A stretch of 37,229 nucleotides of DNA from Nocardia thailandica NBRC 100428 (GTDB lineage Bacteria; Actinomycetota; Actinomycetes; Mycobacteriales; Mycobacteriaceae). Each line of letters begins with the position of its first letter. Positions within the stretch are counted from its first letter, which is position 1. This document shows, one piece after another, positions 10,456 to 17,739 of this stretch. The stretch is taken from NCBI RefSeq assembly GCF_000308795.1, contig NZ_BAGK01000305.1:1-37229 (forward strand). The letters are read 5' to 3'. The notes under the pieces were generated by a model. The model did not search any database. It was not told where the DNA came from and saw nothing but the letters and a program-made list of their open reading frames with translations. Made by a program: the position numbers and the translations under genes.

Positions 10456-10507
10456 CCGGGTGCGCGGGCGATCGGGACATGCCCTTCCGGGCCGCCCGCG
10501 CACCCGG
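10456..10507. repeat. 15-bp perfect inverted repeat forming a long hairpin
   Basis: Arms CCGGGTGCGCGGGCG (10456-10470) and CGCCCGCGCACCCGG (10493-10507) pair without a mismatch around a 22-nt loop that can itself fold (GGG/CCC). It lies 131 bp after the saccharopine dehydrogenase-like gene and about 210 bp before the PPC gene. No T-run follows. Confidence 0.8.
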
Positions 10508-10656
10508 GCCGTGGCACCGGACGCACACCACCGGTGATCCGGCCGCAATTGTCGATTGCCCCAGTGATCCACCGCCGCGACCGGTCGCCACCACGAAATT
10601 CCCCCGGCGGGGGCCCGTGGCGTCCTCCGGGCACGTCCTTTCCGCATCCCTCTGGC

Positions 10657-10662
10657 TAATCT
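10657..10662 (+). promoter_or_regulatory. -10 box TAATCT for the PPC-domain gene
   Basis: TAATCT lies about 57 nt before the GTG start at 10720, which has its own purine-rich ribosome site (GAGGGAAGGA). No clear -35 box is seen. Confidence 0.4.
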
Positions 10663-10719
10663 GGGTGCCGGTGCCGCGCACAGCGAGCTCCCGGTGCGGG
10701 CCCGAGGGAAGGACCTGCC

Positions 10720-11178
10720 GTGCGCTCTCATCAACTCACCATCGGACGGACGTTCGCGCTCGTGGTGGACCACGGCGAGGACCTGCTGTCGTCGCTGAGC
10801 CGGTTCTGCCACGACAACGCCGTCCGGGCGGGCTACATCCCGACCTTCGTCGCCAGTTTCAGCGAGGCCGACATCGTGGGCACCTGCCAGCGCCTGGACA
10901 ACCCGGGCGCCCCGGTCCGCTCGGCGGTGCATCTGCGCAACACCGACGGCGTCGGCGCGGGCACCGTCGCGCTCGACCCCGCCACCGGCGAGGTGCGTCC
11001 GCACCTGCACGTGGCCCTCGGCGTCAAGGAGCATTCGGCGACCGCGCACGCCAGTCACCTGTTCAACGCGCGGGTCCAGTTCTCGGCCGAACTGATCGTC
11101 GTCGAGGCCGCCGCGCCCTCGTTCCAGCGGGTTCCCGAACCCGGCCTCTACGGGGTGCCGCTGCTCTGGTTCGGGTGA
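10720..11178 (+). CDS. PPC-domain (DUF296) protein
   Basis: A 152-residue protein consisting of one PPC domain, the fold found in prokaryotes as a free-standing trimer and in plants attached to AT-hooks. It starts with TFALVVDHGEDLLSSLSRFCHDN and shows GYIPTFVASFSEADIVG, then the histidine strand GEVRPHLHVALGVKEHSATAHASHLFNARV, whose histidines bind metal in related structures. It has no DNA-binding extension. Its role is unknown; bacterial members are treated as conserved proteins of unclear function. GTG 10720 is supported by AAGGA about 7 nt upstream. It is single, behind a structured 394-bp gap. Confidence 0.85.
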   Translation: MRSHQLTIGRTFALVVDHGEDLLSSLSRFCHDNAVRAGYIPTFVASFSEADIVGTCQRLDNPGAPVRSAVHLRNTDGVGAGTVALDPATGEVRPHLHVALGVKEHSATAHASHLFNARVQFSAELIVVEAAAPSFQRVPEPGLYGVPLLWFG

Positions 11179-11343
11179 GCGCGACCGCCCGCGAGGGTGG
11201 CGGCCCCGGTCCTGGTCACAAGCGGGCGCGCGCCGTCCGCGTGCCGGCGACGAACTTCCCCGCGCTGGCATGTGACTCGTCATGACTCCGGCGTGGCGCG
11301 CGGCCGGACCTGCCAGTCTGTCGGGCAACCGGAAGGAGAACCG

Positions 11344-12180
11344 ATGGGCGATCCACAACGCATACTGCCCGGTTTCGCCGACGCCGCCCCCTCGGCCGCT
11401 TCGGCGCACACCGCCGCCGAGTTCGACCGGGCGCGGGCGCGGTCCGGGCGCACCGACGAGGCCCTGCTGGCCGAGGGCGTCGGGGTCGACCCCGACTACG
11501 CGCGGACGCGGGAGCGTTTCGAGGCGTGGTCGCACGAGCAGATCCACGACGCCGTGCACGGCCCCGCGGGCATGGACGTCGCCCGGCTCCAGGCCGCCCG
11601 CCAGGCGTGGTTCGATGCCTACGCGCAGCTGTCGCGGTCGGCGACCTTCCACCTGCTGGGCATCGAGCGCCTGCTGAGCCGGGGCGCGTGGGCGGGCGCC
11701 TCCGGCGACGCCGCCCGCGCCGCGTCCACGGCGTTCGGGCGCTCGGCCGACCTCGTCGCGCAGGTGTTCGCCGCCACGGCCGACCGCCTCGACGCGCTGG
11801 CCTGGGCCGCCGAGGCCACCCGGCTGGCCGTCCCCGCGCCCGCGGGCACGCCGCCCGCCGACCCCGACGACCCGGCCTCGCACATCCTGCCCGGCCTGCC
11901 GAATCCGGCGACCTCGACCGCGGAGCGCGAAGCCGCCGAGCGGGCCCGGCTCGACGCGGTGGCGGCGATGAACAACATCTACAAGCCCGGGTTCCCCCCG
12001 AACGGCTCGGGCGTGCCCGCCTTTCCGGCCGTGCCGGCGAGCGGCACGGACCGGCGGGGCGGGACCGCCTCGGCCGCGGCCGCCCTGCCGGGCCGCACCG
12101 CCGCGCCGGATTCCCGGCGGCCGACGGCGGCCACGCCCGGATCCGCGGCCCCGACCGAGGACACGGGTGCCGTCGCCTGA
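11344..12180 (+). CDS. PPE-like / WXG-fold type VII secretion substrate
   Basis: A 278-residue protein. The first ~170 residues are predicted alpha-helical with a WxG turn in SRGAWAGASGDAAR between two helices, as in PPE and WXG100 proteins. A later helix ends in AMNNIYKPGFPPNGSGVPAFP, a Pro/Gly boundary like that closing PPE-type domains in Nocardia and relatives. The last ~60 residues are low-complexity Ala/Pro/Thr. No signal peptide is seen, as expected for ESX export. The ATG is supported by AAGGAG 6 nt upstream. The next gene encodes an EspG-like chaperone, which in mycobacteria binds PE-PPE pairs, and this strengthens the call. The N-terminal PPE tripeptide is not present, so 'PPE-like' is used loosely. 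Confidence 0.65.
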   Translation: MGDPQRILPGFADAAPSAASAHTAAEFDRARARSGRTDEALLAEGVGVDPDYARTRERFEAWSHEQIHDAVHGPAGMDVARLQAARQAWFDAYAQLSRSATFHLLGIERLLSRGAWAGASGDAARAASTAFGRSADLVAQVFAATADRLDALAWAAEATRLAVPAPAGTPPADPDDPASHILPGLPNPATSTAEREAAERARLDAVAAMNNIYKPGFPPNGSGVPAFPAVPASGTDRRGGTASAAAALPGRTAAPDSRRPTAATPGSAAPTEDTGAVA

Positions 12181-13003
12181 GGGGGACCGCGCCTGGACCG
12201 TGTCCCCGGACGAGTTCGCCTGGCTGTGGCGGCGGCACACGGGTCTGGACGCCTACACCCACCCCGACCCGCTGCGCATCCGCGAGACCGCCGCCGAGGT
12301 CGGCGACCACGACCGGCTGACCGCGGAGATCGCCGCGCGGTACGGCGGCGCCGACGCCGGGCTCGCGGGCGCCGTCGCCGCCCTGGCGGATCCCGACAGC
12401 CGCATCCGCTGCTTCGGCGCACCCGGGGCCGGTCCCGCGCTGCGTGTGGTCGGCGCCCGCGCCGGGAACGCGGGCGTCGTGGCGATCCAGCGTGACGCGG
12501 CGATCACCCTGGCCGCGCTCCCGCCCGACGCGGTGCCCCACCACGTGGCGCTGGCACTCCCGCCCGCGGCACCGGGCGGCGCGGGCACGCTGCGCGGTGA
12601 CACCGCCCGCGTCCGTGGCACCGCCGCGCCCGCCTCGTGGCTCGGCGACCGGCGCGGCCGGATCCCGGTCGACGAGCGGATCCGCGACCTGCTCCGCCGA
12701 CCCCGGCGGGCCGAGGGACATCTCGTCGTCGAGACGCGGCTGCGCGCCGATCGCCGGTCACCGCCGCGCTACCTGAGCTGGATCGACGTCGCCGAGGGCG
12801 GCGCGGCCGGTCGCTATCTCGTCGAGGTCGACGAGGCGGTCACCCTCGTCCGGGCCGTCGGCACCGCGCAGCTCGCCGCGTCCCTGCGGTCGTCCACCCC
12901 GTTCGCCCGACACCCCGACACCCCGGAGGAGCACCCCCATGACCCCGATCGACTACGGCCTGCGCCACATCGAGGCGTTCGGCCGCGCCGCGCGGGCCGG
13001 TGA
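12167..13003 (+). CDS. EspG-family ESX secretion-associated chaperone
   Basis: A 278-residue protein starting at GTG 12167, 14 nt inside the end of the PPE-like gene and preceded by GAGGA at a good distance; GTG 12200 is an alternative. It begins WTVSPDEFAWLWRRHTGLDAYTHPDPLRI, matching the EspG start (a 'hydrophobic-hydrophobic-eEF..LW' strand). It ends with SPPRYLSWIDVAEGGAAGRYLVEVD, like the EspG '..v.W.DT..GRYL' strand. EspG proteins keep PE-PPE substrates soluble and deliver them to the ESX machinery in the cytosol. No EccA-E, MycP or Esx genes are in the window, so the module must use a secretion core elsewhere. The last ~20 codons overlap the next gene. Confidence 0.72.
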   Translation: MPSPEGDRAWTVSPDEFAWLWRRHTGLDAYTHPDPLRIRETAAEVGDHDRLTAEIAARYGGADAGLAGAVAALADPDSRIRCFGAPGAGPALRVVGARAGNAGVVAIQRDAAITLAALPPDAVPHHVALALPPAAPGGAGTLRGDTARVRGTAAPASWLGDRRGRIPVDERIRDLLRRPRRAEGHLVVETRLRADRRSPPRYLSWIDVAEGGAAGRYLVEVDEAVTLVRAVGTAQLAASLRSSTPFARHPDTPEEHPHDPDRLRPAPHRGVRPRRAGR

Positions 13004-13322
13004 CTTCCACTTCGACCCCGCCGCGGTCGACGAGGTCGTCCGCTCGTACAGCACCATGATCGAGGAACTCGACGAGGTCGCCGCCCGGCTCCGCGACGCC
13101 GAGGCCGCCGCCGGCTTCGGCACCGTCCCCTCGGCCGAGGAACTGCGACGCGGCTTCTCGCGCAAGGCGAGCGACGGGCTAGAGGTCGTCGCCCAGCTCG
13201 TCGACGGAGCGATGCGTCTGCAGGAGGCGTACCTGCGGGCCGCGCAGCGGTTCGCCGACGCGGACCGGGTCGGCGCCCGCCGGATCGCGCGCGCCACCGC
13301 CGCCCTGGACATCACGGACTAG
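12939..13322 (+). CDS. Small helical protein of the ESX module (possible PE-like or WXG-like partner)
   Basis: A 127-residue, Cys-free and almost entirely helical protein. Helical stretches FDPAAVDEVVRSYSTMIEELDEVAARLRDAE and GLEVVAQLVDGAMRLQEAYLRAAQRFADADR are separated by GFGTVPSAEELRRGFSRKASD, giving a helix-turn-helix hairpin like those of PE and WXG100 proteins. No WxG or YxxxD/E motif is present. The ATG at 12939 follows GGAGGAG by seven bases and overlaps the end of espG by 65 nt, indicating co-translation. A partner for the PPE-like protein is the simplest role; this is inferred from context. Confidence 0.6.
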   Translation: MTPIDYGLRHIEAFGRAARAGDFHFDPAAVDEVVRSYSTMIEELDEVAARLRDAEAAAGFGTVPSAEELRRGFSRKASDGLEVVAQLVDGAMRLQEAYLRAAQRFADADRVGARRIARATAALDITD

Positions 13323-13359
13323 GCTGCTCCCGAGGCGAACGCACGGGAGGAGCGGGGCG

Positions 13360-14232
13360 ATGACGCAATCCCTCGACGACTGGATCGCCGGCGGATCGAC
13401 GTCGATCCTGCTGGGCCACACGATCTTCCACCGTCAGGACGGTCCGCCCGACGGGGCGCCGGTGACGCTGCTGCACGGCTTCCCGACCTCCTCCTACGAC
13501 TGGGCCGCGGTCCTGCCGTATCTGACCGGCGCCGGCCTGCGGGTGACGACCCTGGACTTCCTCGGCATGGGCGCGGGCGACAAGCCGCGCGGCCACGACT
13601 ACCGCCTCACCGAACAGGCCGATCTCACCGAGGCGCTGTGGCGGCGACTCGGGATCGAGCGCACCGCGCTGGTCGCCCACGACTACGGGGTCAGCGTCGC
13701 CCAGGAACTGCTGGCAAGGGACCCGTCCCGGATCGTCGCGACGGCCTGGCTCAACGGCGGGCTCTACCCCGATCTGCACCGGCCGGTGCTCATGCAGCGG
13801 CTGCTGCACGGGCGGCTCGGCCCGGTGTTCGCGCGGCTCGGCAGCGAGCGCGGGTTCCGCGCGGTGATGGGGCAGATCATGGGGCGCGAGGTCCCCGACG
13901 CGGAACTGTCGGCGATGTGGCGCACCATCACCCTGCACGACGGCCGACGGGTCCAGCCCGGCCTGCTGCGCTACATCGACGAGCGGCGGATCCACGCCCG
14001 GCGCTGGCAGGACGCGCTCGAGTCCTACTCCGGTCCCACCCTGTTCCTCTGGGGTCCCGCCGACCCGGTCAGCGGCGGCCACGTCCTGCCCCGGCTGCGC
14101 GAGCGGCTGCCCGGCGCGGACATCACCGTCCTCGACACCCCGCCCGCCGTCGGGCACTACCCGCAGGTGGAAGCCCCCGACGAGGTCGGCGCGGCGCTGG
14201 CGGCCTTCCTCACCTCCTCGCCCACGCGCTGA
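13360..14232 (+). CDS. Alpha/beta hydrolase, MEST / epoxide hydrolase-haloalkane dehalogenase type
   Basis: A 290-residue hydrolase. HGFPTSSYDW (residues 39-48) is the oxyanion region and matches the MEST subfamily closely. The nucleophile elbow is VAHDYGVSVAQ, so Asp108 rather than Ser is the expected nucleophile, as in epoxide hydrolases and haloalkane dehalogenases. GPADPVSGG supplies the likely acid and VGHYPQVEAP the catalytic histidine. The substrate is probably a small epoxide, alkyl halide or related ester; it cannot be narrowed further. The start has GGGAGGAG just upstream. It lies 37 bp after the ESX module but is probably unrelated, and converges on the diguanylate cyclase. Confidence 0.87.
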   Translation: MTQSLDDWIAGGSTSILLGHTIFHRQDGPPDGAPVTLLHGFPTSSYDWAAVLPYLTGAGLRVTTLDFLGMGAGDKPRGHDYRLTEQADLTEALWRRLGIERTALVAHDYGVSVAQELLARDPSRIVATAWLNGGLYPDLHRPVLMQRLLHGRLGPVFARLGSERGFRAVMGQIMGREVPDAELSAMWRTITLHDGRRVQPGLLRYIDERRIHARRWQDALESYSGPTLFLWGPADPVSGGHVLPRLRERLPGADITVLDTPPAVGHYPQVEAPDEVGAALAAFLTSSPTR

Positions 14233-14240
14233 GCGCGGCG

Positions 14241-15326
14241 TCAGCGGTCACCGGCGGCCGGGACGGCGTCGTCGACCACCACCCGATCGCCGCCCGCGCG
14301 CTTGGCCCGGTACATCGCCGCGTCCGCGGCGCGCAGCAGCCGGTCGGGCGACAGGCGCGGGCAGCGCGGTGACCCGATCCGGTCGCAGGCCGCGACCCCG
14401 ACGCTCGCCGTCACCGCGACGCCGGTCCGCACCGGTTCGCCGATCACACGGAGCAGCCGTTCGGCCGCGTGCCGCGCGGCCGGGACGGGCAGCGGCAGCG
14501 CGACGACGAATTCCTCGCCGCCCGTGCGCGCCACCACCGCGTGCTCGCCCGCGGCGGCCCGCAGTCGCCGCGCGGTCCGCACAAGGACGAGGTCGCCGAT
14601 GCCGTGCCCCCACGTGTCGTTGACGTTCTTGAACCGGTCGAGATCGACACACAGGACGCACACCGCCGGATGACGGTCCATGAGCCGCGGCAGCCGCAGG
14701 TCGAGGCCGCGGCGGTTCAGCAGGTCGGTGAGCGGATCCGTCAGCGATTCCGAGCGCAGCATCCCGGTGAGGATCTGGAAGGCGGGGATCGCGCTCACCA
14801 CCGAGGCCAGCAGCAGCGCGACCGCCACCGCCAGCCGGATGTCCGCGCCGCCGGTCGCGATCCGCGCCGAGAACACCGCGACCGACAGCAGCGACCACAC
14901 CGAATGGGCCGCCAGCGCCCGCCCGCTGTGGAAGACGCACAGATAGCTGCCGGTGACCACCAGCAGCAGCGCGCCCATCGCCCCGAACAGGCGGTCCGGC
15001 AGCTGCAGGAACTCGACCGTGAACAGCACGTCGGCGCCGGCGATCAGCAGCAGCGACTCGGTCCGGCCCGGCCACGGCAGCAGCCACCAGCGCGCCGCCC
15101 ACAGCGCGCCCGAGGACACCCCGACGATCGACGCGAGCCCGGGATCGCCGGGCGGCCCCACCGGCGTCCCGGCGATCACCGCGCCCATCACCGCGATCAC
15201 CGCGCCCGCGAGTCCGACCAGGATCTTCAGCGGGACCAGCGCCGAGCGGGCGGCCAGGGTGTGGACGAGCCAGCCGTAGTCCACCGGGTCCTTCCACCAG
15301 GCGCGCAGCGTCCGGACGCCGCTCAT
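14241..15326 (-). CDS. Membrane-anchored diguanylate cyclase (GGDEF)
   Basis: A 361-residue enzyme that would make c-di-GMP from two GTP. Residues ~25-190 contain about six hydrophobic segments, forming a membrane sensor. The C-terminal domain has SLTDPLTDLLNRRGL, the metal site CVDLDRFKNVNDTWGH, and an intact active-site motif GGEEF at 269-273. The inhibitory RxxD site is not present upstream of GGEEF (the sequence there is HAVVART), so product feedback is unlikely. ATG 15326 overlaps by ATGA the end of a 27-codon mini-ORF that fits a leaderless start. The leader region before 15326 reads in frame but looks non-coding. No EAL or HD-GYP partner lies nearby. Confidence 0.9.
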   Translation of the reverse strand: MSGVRTLRAWWKDPVDYGWLVHTLAARSALVPLKILVGLAGAVIAVMGAVIAGTPVGPPGDPGLASIVGVSSGALWAARWWLLPWPGRTESLLLIAGADVLFTVEFLQLPDRLFGAMGALLLVVTGSYLCVFHSGRALAAHSVWSLLSVAVFSARIATGGADIRLAVAVALLLASVVSAIPAFQILTGMLRSESLTDPLTDLLNRRGLDLRLPRLMDRHPAVCVLCVDLDRFKNVNDTWGHGIGDLVLVRTARRLRAAAGEHAVVARTGGEEFVVALPLPVPAARHAAERLLRVIGEPVRTGVAVTASVGVAACDRIGSPRCPRLSPDRLLRAADAAMYRAKRAGGDRVVVDDAVPAAGDR

Positions 15327-15406
15327 CGGCGCGCCCACGATCCCCGCCCCGTCGCCCACCGTCGCCCGTACGCACGCTGCGGAGGGAAGGAACCCCACCA
15401 GCTCAT
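15323..15406 (-). CDS. Candidate leaderless leader peptide (27 aa) upstream of the diguanylate cyclase
   Basis: ATG 15406 lies seven bases after the -10 hexamer TACACT, so it could be the first transcribed base. The frame runs 27 codons and stops at TGA 15323-15325, overlapping the cyclase ATG as ATGA. The peptide is basic and unusually aromatic: Trp at 3, 4, 17 and 24, Phe7, Tyr13, and six arginines including a paired Arg at the end. Third-position GC is only moderate, and no relative is recognised. It may be a regulatory upstream ORF whose translation couples to the cyclase. It could also be chance in stop-poor DNA. Confidence 0.4.
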   Translation of the reverse strand: MSWWGSFPPQRAYGRRWATGRGSWARR

Positions 15407-15413
15407 CGACAGG

Positions 15414-15419
15414 AGTGTA
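15414..15419 (-). promoter_or_regulatory. -10 box TACACT for the diguanylate cyclase operon
   Basis: TACACT on the minus strand, in a relatively AT-rich patch, with the predicted first base at the leader ORF ATG (15406). No good -35 match 17 nt further upstream. Confidence 0.5.
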
Positions 15420-15487
15420 GCCGTCGGCGCGCACCGTCGCGGGCGCTATGACGATCGCGATCGCGCGCTCCGCGCCCGGTCGCGTGA

Positions 15488-16702
15488 TCACCGGGTGGGC
15501 GACGACGCCGACCGGGCCGACCGCGGGCCCGCGACGACGGTGAGCGCCGCCGCGCTCGCGACGGCGGCCGCCGCGACGGCGATCGTCACCGGCCAGCCGA
15601 ACCAGTCGACGGCCGCCGCGCCGAACGCCGTGCCGAGGCTGCCGCCGACGAAGTAGACGAGCATGTACGCGCCGTTGAACCGCGCGGGCGCCTCGGGATC
15701 GAGCGCCAGGACCGTGCTCTGGTTGGCCACCTGGGCGGCGAACAGTCCCGCGTCGAACAGTGCGAGGCAGACCAGGGTCACCACGGTGTCCGCCAGGCCG
15801 AACCCGAGGACCACGGTGGCCGCCCCGGCGAGCGCCAGGCCGAGCAGGATCACCCGGCGGGCGCCGACTCGATCGGTGCAGGAACCCGCGACCCGGGTGG
15901 CCGGGATGCCCGCGAGTCCCGCCAGCGCGTACAGGCCGATCCGGTCGGCCGGATACGAGAACGGCGGCGCGGACAGCGCCACGGCGATCCCGGCCCAGAC
16001 CGCGCAGAACGCGAAGAACCACAGGGCGCCCCGCAGCGCGGCGATCCGCAGCGCCGGGTGCCGGACGAACAGCCCGGGCAGCGAGCGCACGGTCGCCAGA
16101 TAGTCGGTTCCCGGCCTGCCGGGTGCGTGGGGGAGCAGCGCCGGGCAGCACACCGCCACCAGCCCGCACGCCCCGGCGAACACCAGCAGCATCGCCCGCC
16201 AGCCCAGCTCGTCGGCGAGCCCGCCACCGACGATCCGCCCGGCGAGGATGCCCGCCGAGATGCCCGCCGTCACGGTTCCCAGCACGACCGCGCGCCGCCC
16301 CGGCGGCGCCAGCCGTCCCGCGACCGACCCGATCCCGGCCCCGACCGTCGAGCACGCGCCGATCACCGCGAGCACCACCCCCAGCGCCGCGACCTCGCCG
16401 ACCGCGGCGGCGGCCGCGAGCACGACGGCGAGCGCGGCGAACTGCGCGGACAGCACCCGTCCCGGCGGGAACCGGTCGACCAGCGGAACGAGCAGGGCCA
16501 GCCCGGCCATGTACCCGACGGACCCGCACGCGAGCGCGACGCCGACGGCCGTCACCCCGGCGCCGAGCGAACCCGCCACCTCCGCGATCGCGGGCTGCAG
16601 CGGATAGACGGTCGAGGTGCCGAGACCGGCCGCGAACGACATGAACGCGACGACGGGTCCGGAGAGTCGAGGGGGCGCCACGGCGCCGGGAAGAGTTCGC
16701 AC
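15488..16702 (-). CDS. MFS transporter (single-domain efflux type)
   Basis: A 404-residue protein with about twelve transmembrane segments. It starts VVAFMSFAAGLGTSTVYPLQPAIAEVAGSLG and carries the between-helices motif LVPLVDRFPPGRVL (a degenerate 'GxLaDrxGrr') and its second-half copy AGSCTDRVGARRVILLG. The overall pattern fits the YbcL/AraJ-like drug or sugar efflux group; the substrate is unknown. GTG 16702 was chosen because TACCGT lies exactly seven bases upstream, a leaderless layout. An upstream GTG pair at 16756 would add 18 Arg-rich residues that look non-coding. Divergent from the phosphatase gene. Confidence 0.85.
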   Translation of the reverse strand: MRTLPGAVAPPRLSGPVVAFMSFAAGLGTSTVYPLQPAIAEVAGSLGAGVTAVGVALACGSVGYMAGLALLVPLVDRFPPGRVLSAQFAALAVVLAAAAAVGEVAALGVVLAVIGACSTVGAGIGSVAGRLAPPGRRAVVLGTVTAGISAGILAGRIVGGGLADELGWRAMLLVFAGACGLVAVCCPALLPHAPGRPGTDYLATVRSLPGLFVRHPALRIAALRGALWFFAFCAVWAGIAVALSAPPFSYPADRIGLYALAGLAGIPATRVAGSCTDRVGARRVILLGLALAGAATVVLGFGLADTVVTLVCLALFDAGLFAAQVANQSTVLALDPEAPARFNGAYMLVYFVGGSLGTAFGAAAVDWFGWPVTIAVAAAAVASAAALTVVAGPRSARSASSPTR

Positions 16703-16709
16703 CCGACCG

Positions 16710-16715
16710 ACGGTA
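16710..16715 (-). promoter_or_regulatory. -10 box TACCGT for the MFS gene (leaderless)
   Basis: TACCGT followed by seven bases and GTG 16702. This spacing decides the start codon. No recognisable -35. Confidence 0.45.
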
Positions 16716-16822
16716 GGGACGTCGCGGACGCGGTACCGGCGGGAAATCGACACCACCGTCCGCCGGTGTCAACGCCGGTCCCGGTCAACGATTCTGCCGC
16801 TCGGGGGCGCCGTCGGGATCGT

Positions 16823-16828
16823 TAGCGT
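16823..16828 (+). promoter_or_regulatory. -10 box TAGCGT for the secreted phosphatase gene
   Basis: TAGCGT followed by eight bases and GTG 16837. There is no ribosome site between them, so a leaderless or near-leaderless message is likely. Confidence 0.4.
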
Positions 16829-16836
16829 CCCAGCGC

Positions 16837-17739
16837 GTGAAAGCATTTCGTACGACACGCACCGTCGCCTCCCTGCTGACCACCGCCCTGGCCGCCCTCG
16901 CGTTCGGCGCGACCGCCGCGCTACCGGCCGCGCCCGCGAGCGCGGCCCCCGCCGCGGGCGGACGCATCGTCCTCGAGGGCGCGGTCAACGTCCGCGATCT
17001 CGGCGGTTTCCGCACCTACGACGGGGCCACCGTCAAGCCGGGCAAGGTGATCCGCGCCGATGCCCTGTCCACCCTCACCGACGCCGATGTCGCCGTGCTG
17101 GCGACCCGGAAGCCGAAATCCGTTGTCGACCTGCGCACCCCGGCGGAGGTGCAGTTCTCCGGCGCCGACCGCCTGCCCGCGGGCGTCCCGCTCGTCGCCC
17201 GCCCGGTCGACGACACCGGGCTCTTCGTCCAGATGATGCAGATCATCCAGTCCAAGGATCCGGCCCGGCAGCAGGAGGTCCTCGGCAACGGGGGTGCCGA
17301 GCGGATCATGGCCGCCGTCTACACCAGTTTCCTCACCGCCGAATCACGCGCCGCCTTCGGCGCCACCGTGCGCGAGCTCGCGGCCACCGACGGCCCCGTG
17401 CTCTATCACTGCACCTCCGGCAAGGACCGCACCGGCTTCCTGACCTACGTGGTGCTGCGCGCGGTCGGCGTGCCCGAGCAGACCGCGCGCCAGGACTACC
17501 TGCGCTCCAACGAGTTCCGCGCCGCCGCCGACGCGGCCCTGCGCCGGCAGGTCCAACAGGCCGGGTACATGGCGAACCCGGATCTGCTCATCCCGCTGCA
17601 GGAGGTCCGCGACGACTACCTCGACACCGCCGTCGACCAGATCGACCAGCGCTACGGCGGTTTCGGCCGTTTCCTCACCGAGGGCCTGGGAATCGACGGC
17701 CCGACCCTGGTGAAACTGCGGAAGAACCTCGTCGGCTGA
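16837..17739 (+). CDS. Secreted tyrosine/dual-specificity protein phosphatase
   Basis: A 300-residue protein with a Sec signal peptide: basic start MKAFRTTRTVAS, hydrophobic core to about residue 28, and likely cleavage after APASA (~residue 36). The mature enzyme starts NVRDLGGFRTYDG, the landmark of the bacterial PTP family that includes mycobacterial PtpB. It carries the complete P-loop HCTSGKDRTG, with catalytic Cys and Arg. An Asp-rich region before it (residues ~120-130) could supply the general acid. It should remove phosphate from tyrosine, or possibly phosphoinositides, outside the membrane. Its 3' end overlaps the converging IclR gene by 65 nt. PtpB has no classical signal peptide, so a separate extracytoplasmic role is inferred. 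Confidence 0.88.
   Translation: MKAFRTTRTVASLLTTALAALAFGATAALPAAPASAAPAAGGRIVLEGAVNVRDLGGFRTYDGATVKPGKVIRADALSTLTDADVAVLATRKPKSVVDLRTPAEVQFSGADRLPAGVPLVARPVDDTGLFVQMMQIIQSKDPARQQEVLGNGGAERIMAAVYTSFLTAESRAAFGATVRELAATDGPVLYHCTSGKDRTGFLTYVVLRAVGVPEQTARQDYLRSNEFRAAADAALRRQVQQAGYMANPDLLIPLQEVRDDYLDTAVDQIDQRYGGFGRFLTEGLGIDGPTLVKLRKNLVG

Larger units (their letters stand above)
10326..10719. other. 394-bp gene-free region rich in hairpins
   Basis: No frame has convincing codon use or a ribosome site. The stretch holds hairpins in close order: GGCGG/CCGCC (10392-10404), CCACC/GGTGG with a TCAG loop (10425-10438), ACGGT/ACCGT (10439-10454), and a 15-bp perfect stem (10456-10507). After these come a 12-bp palindrome GCGACCGGTCGC (10577-10588) and CCCCCGGCGGGGG (10601-10613). 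A structured RNA, a strong terminator or a 5' leader are possible. Confidence 0.5.

Noticed and set aside
16850..16865. Another TCGTAC with RRC following (TCGTACGAC) near the phosphatase start
   Set aside because: It lies inside the coding region and lacks the CCGA half of the amine oxidase element.
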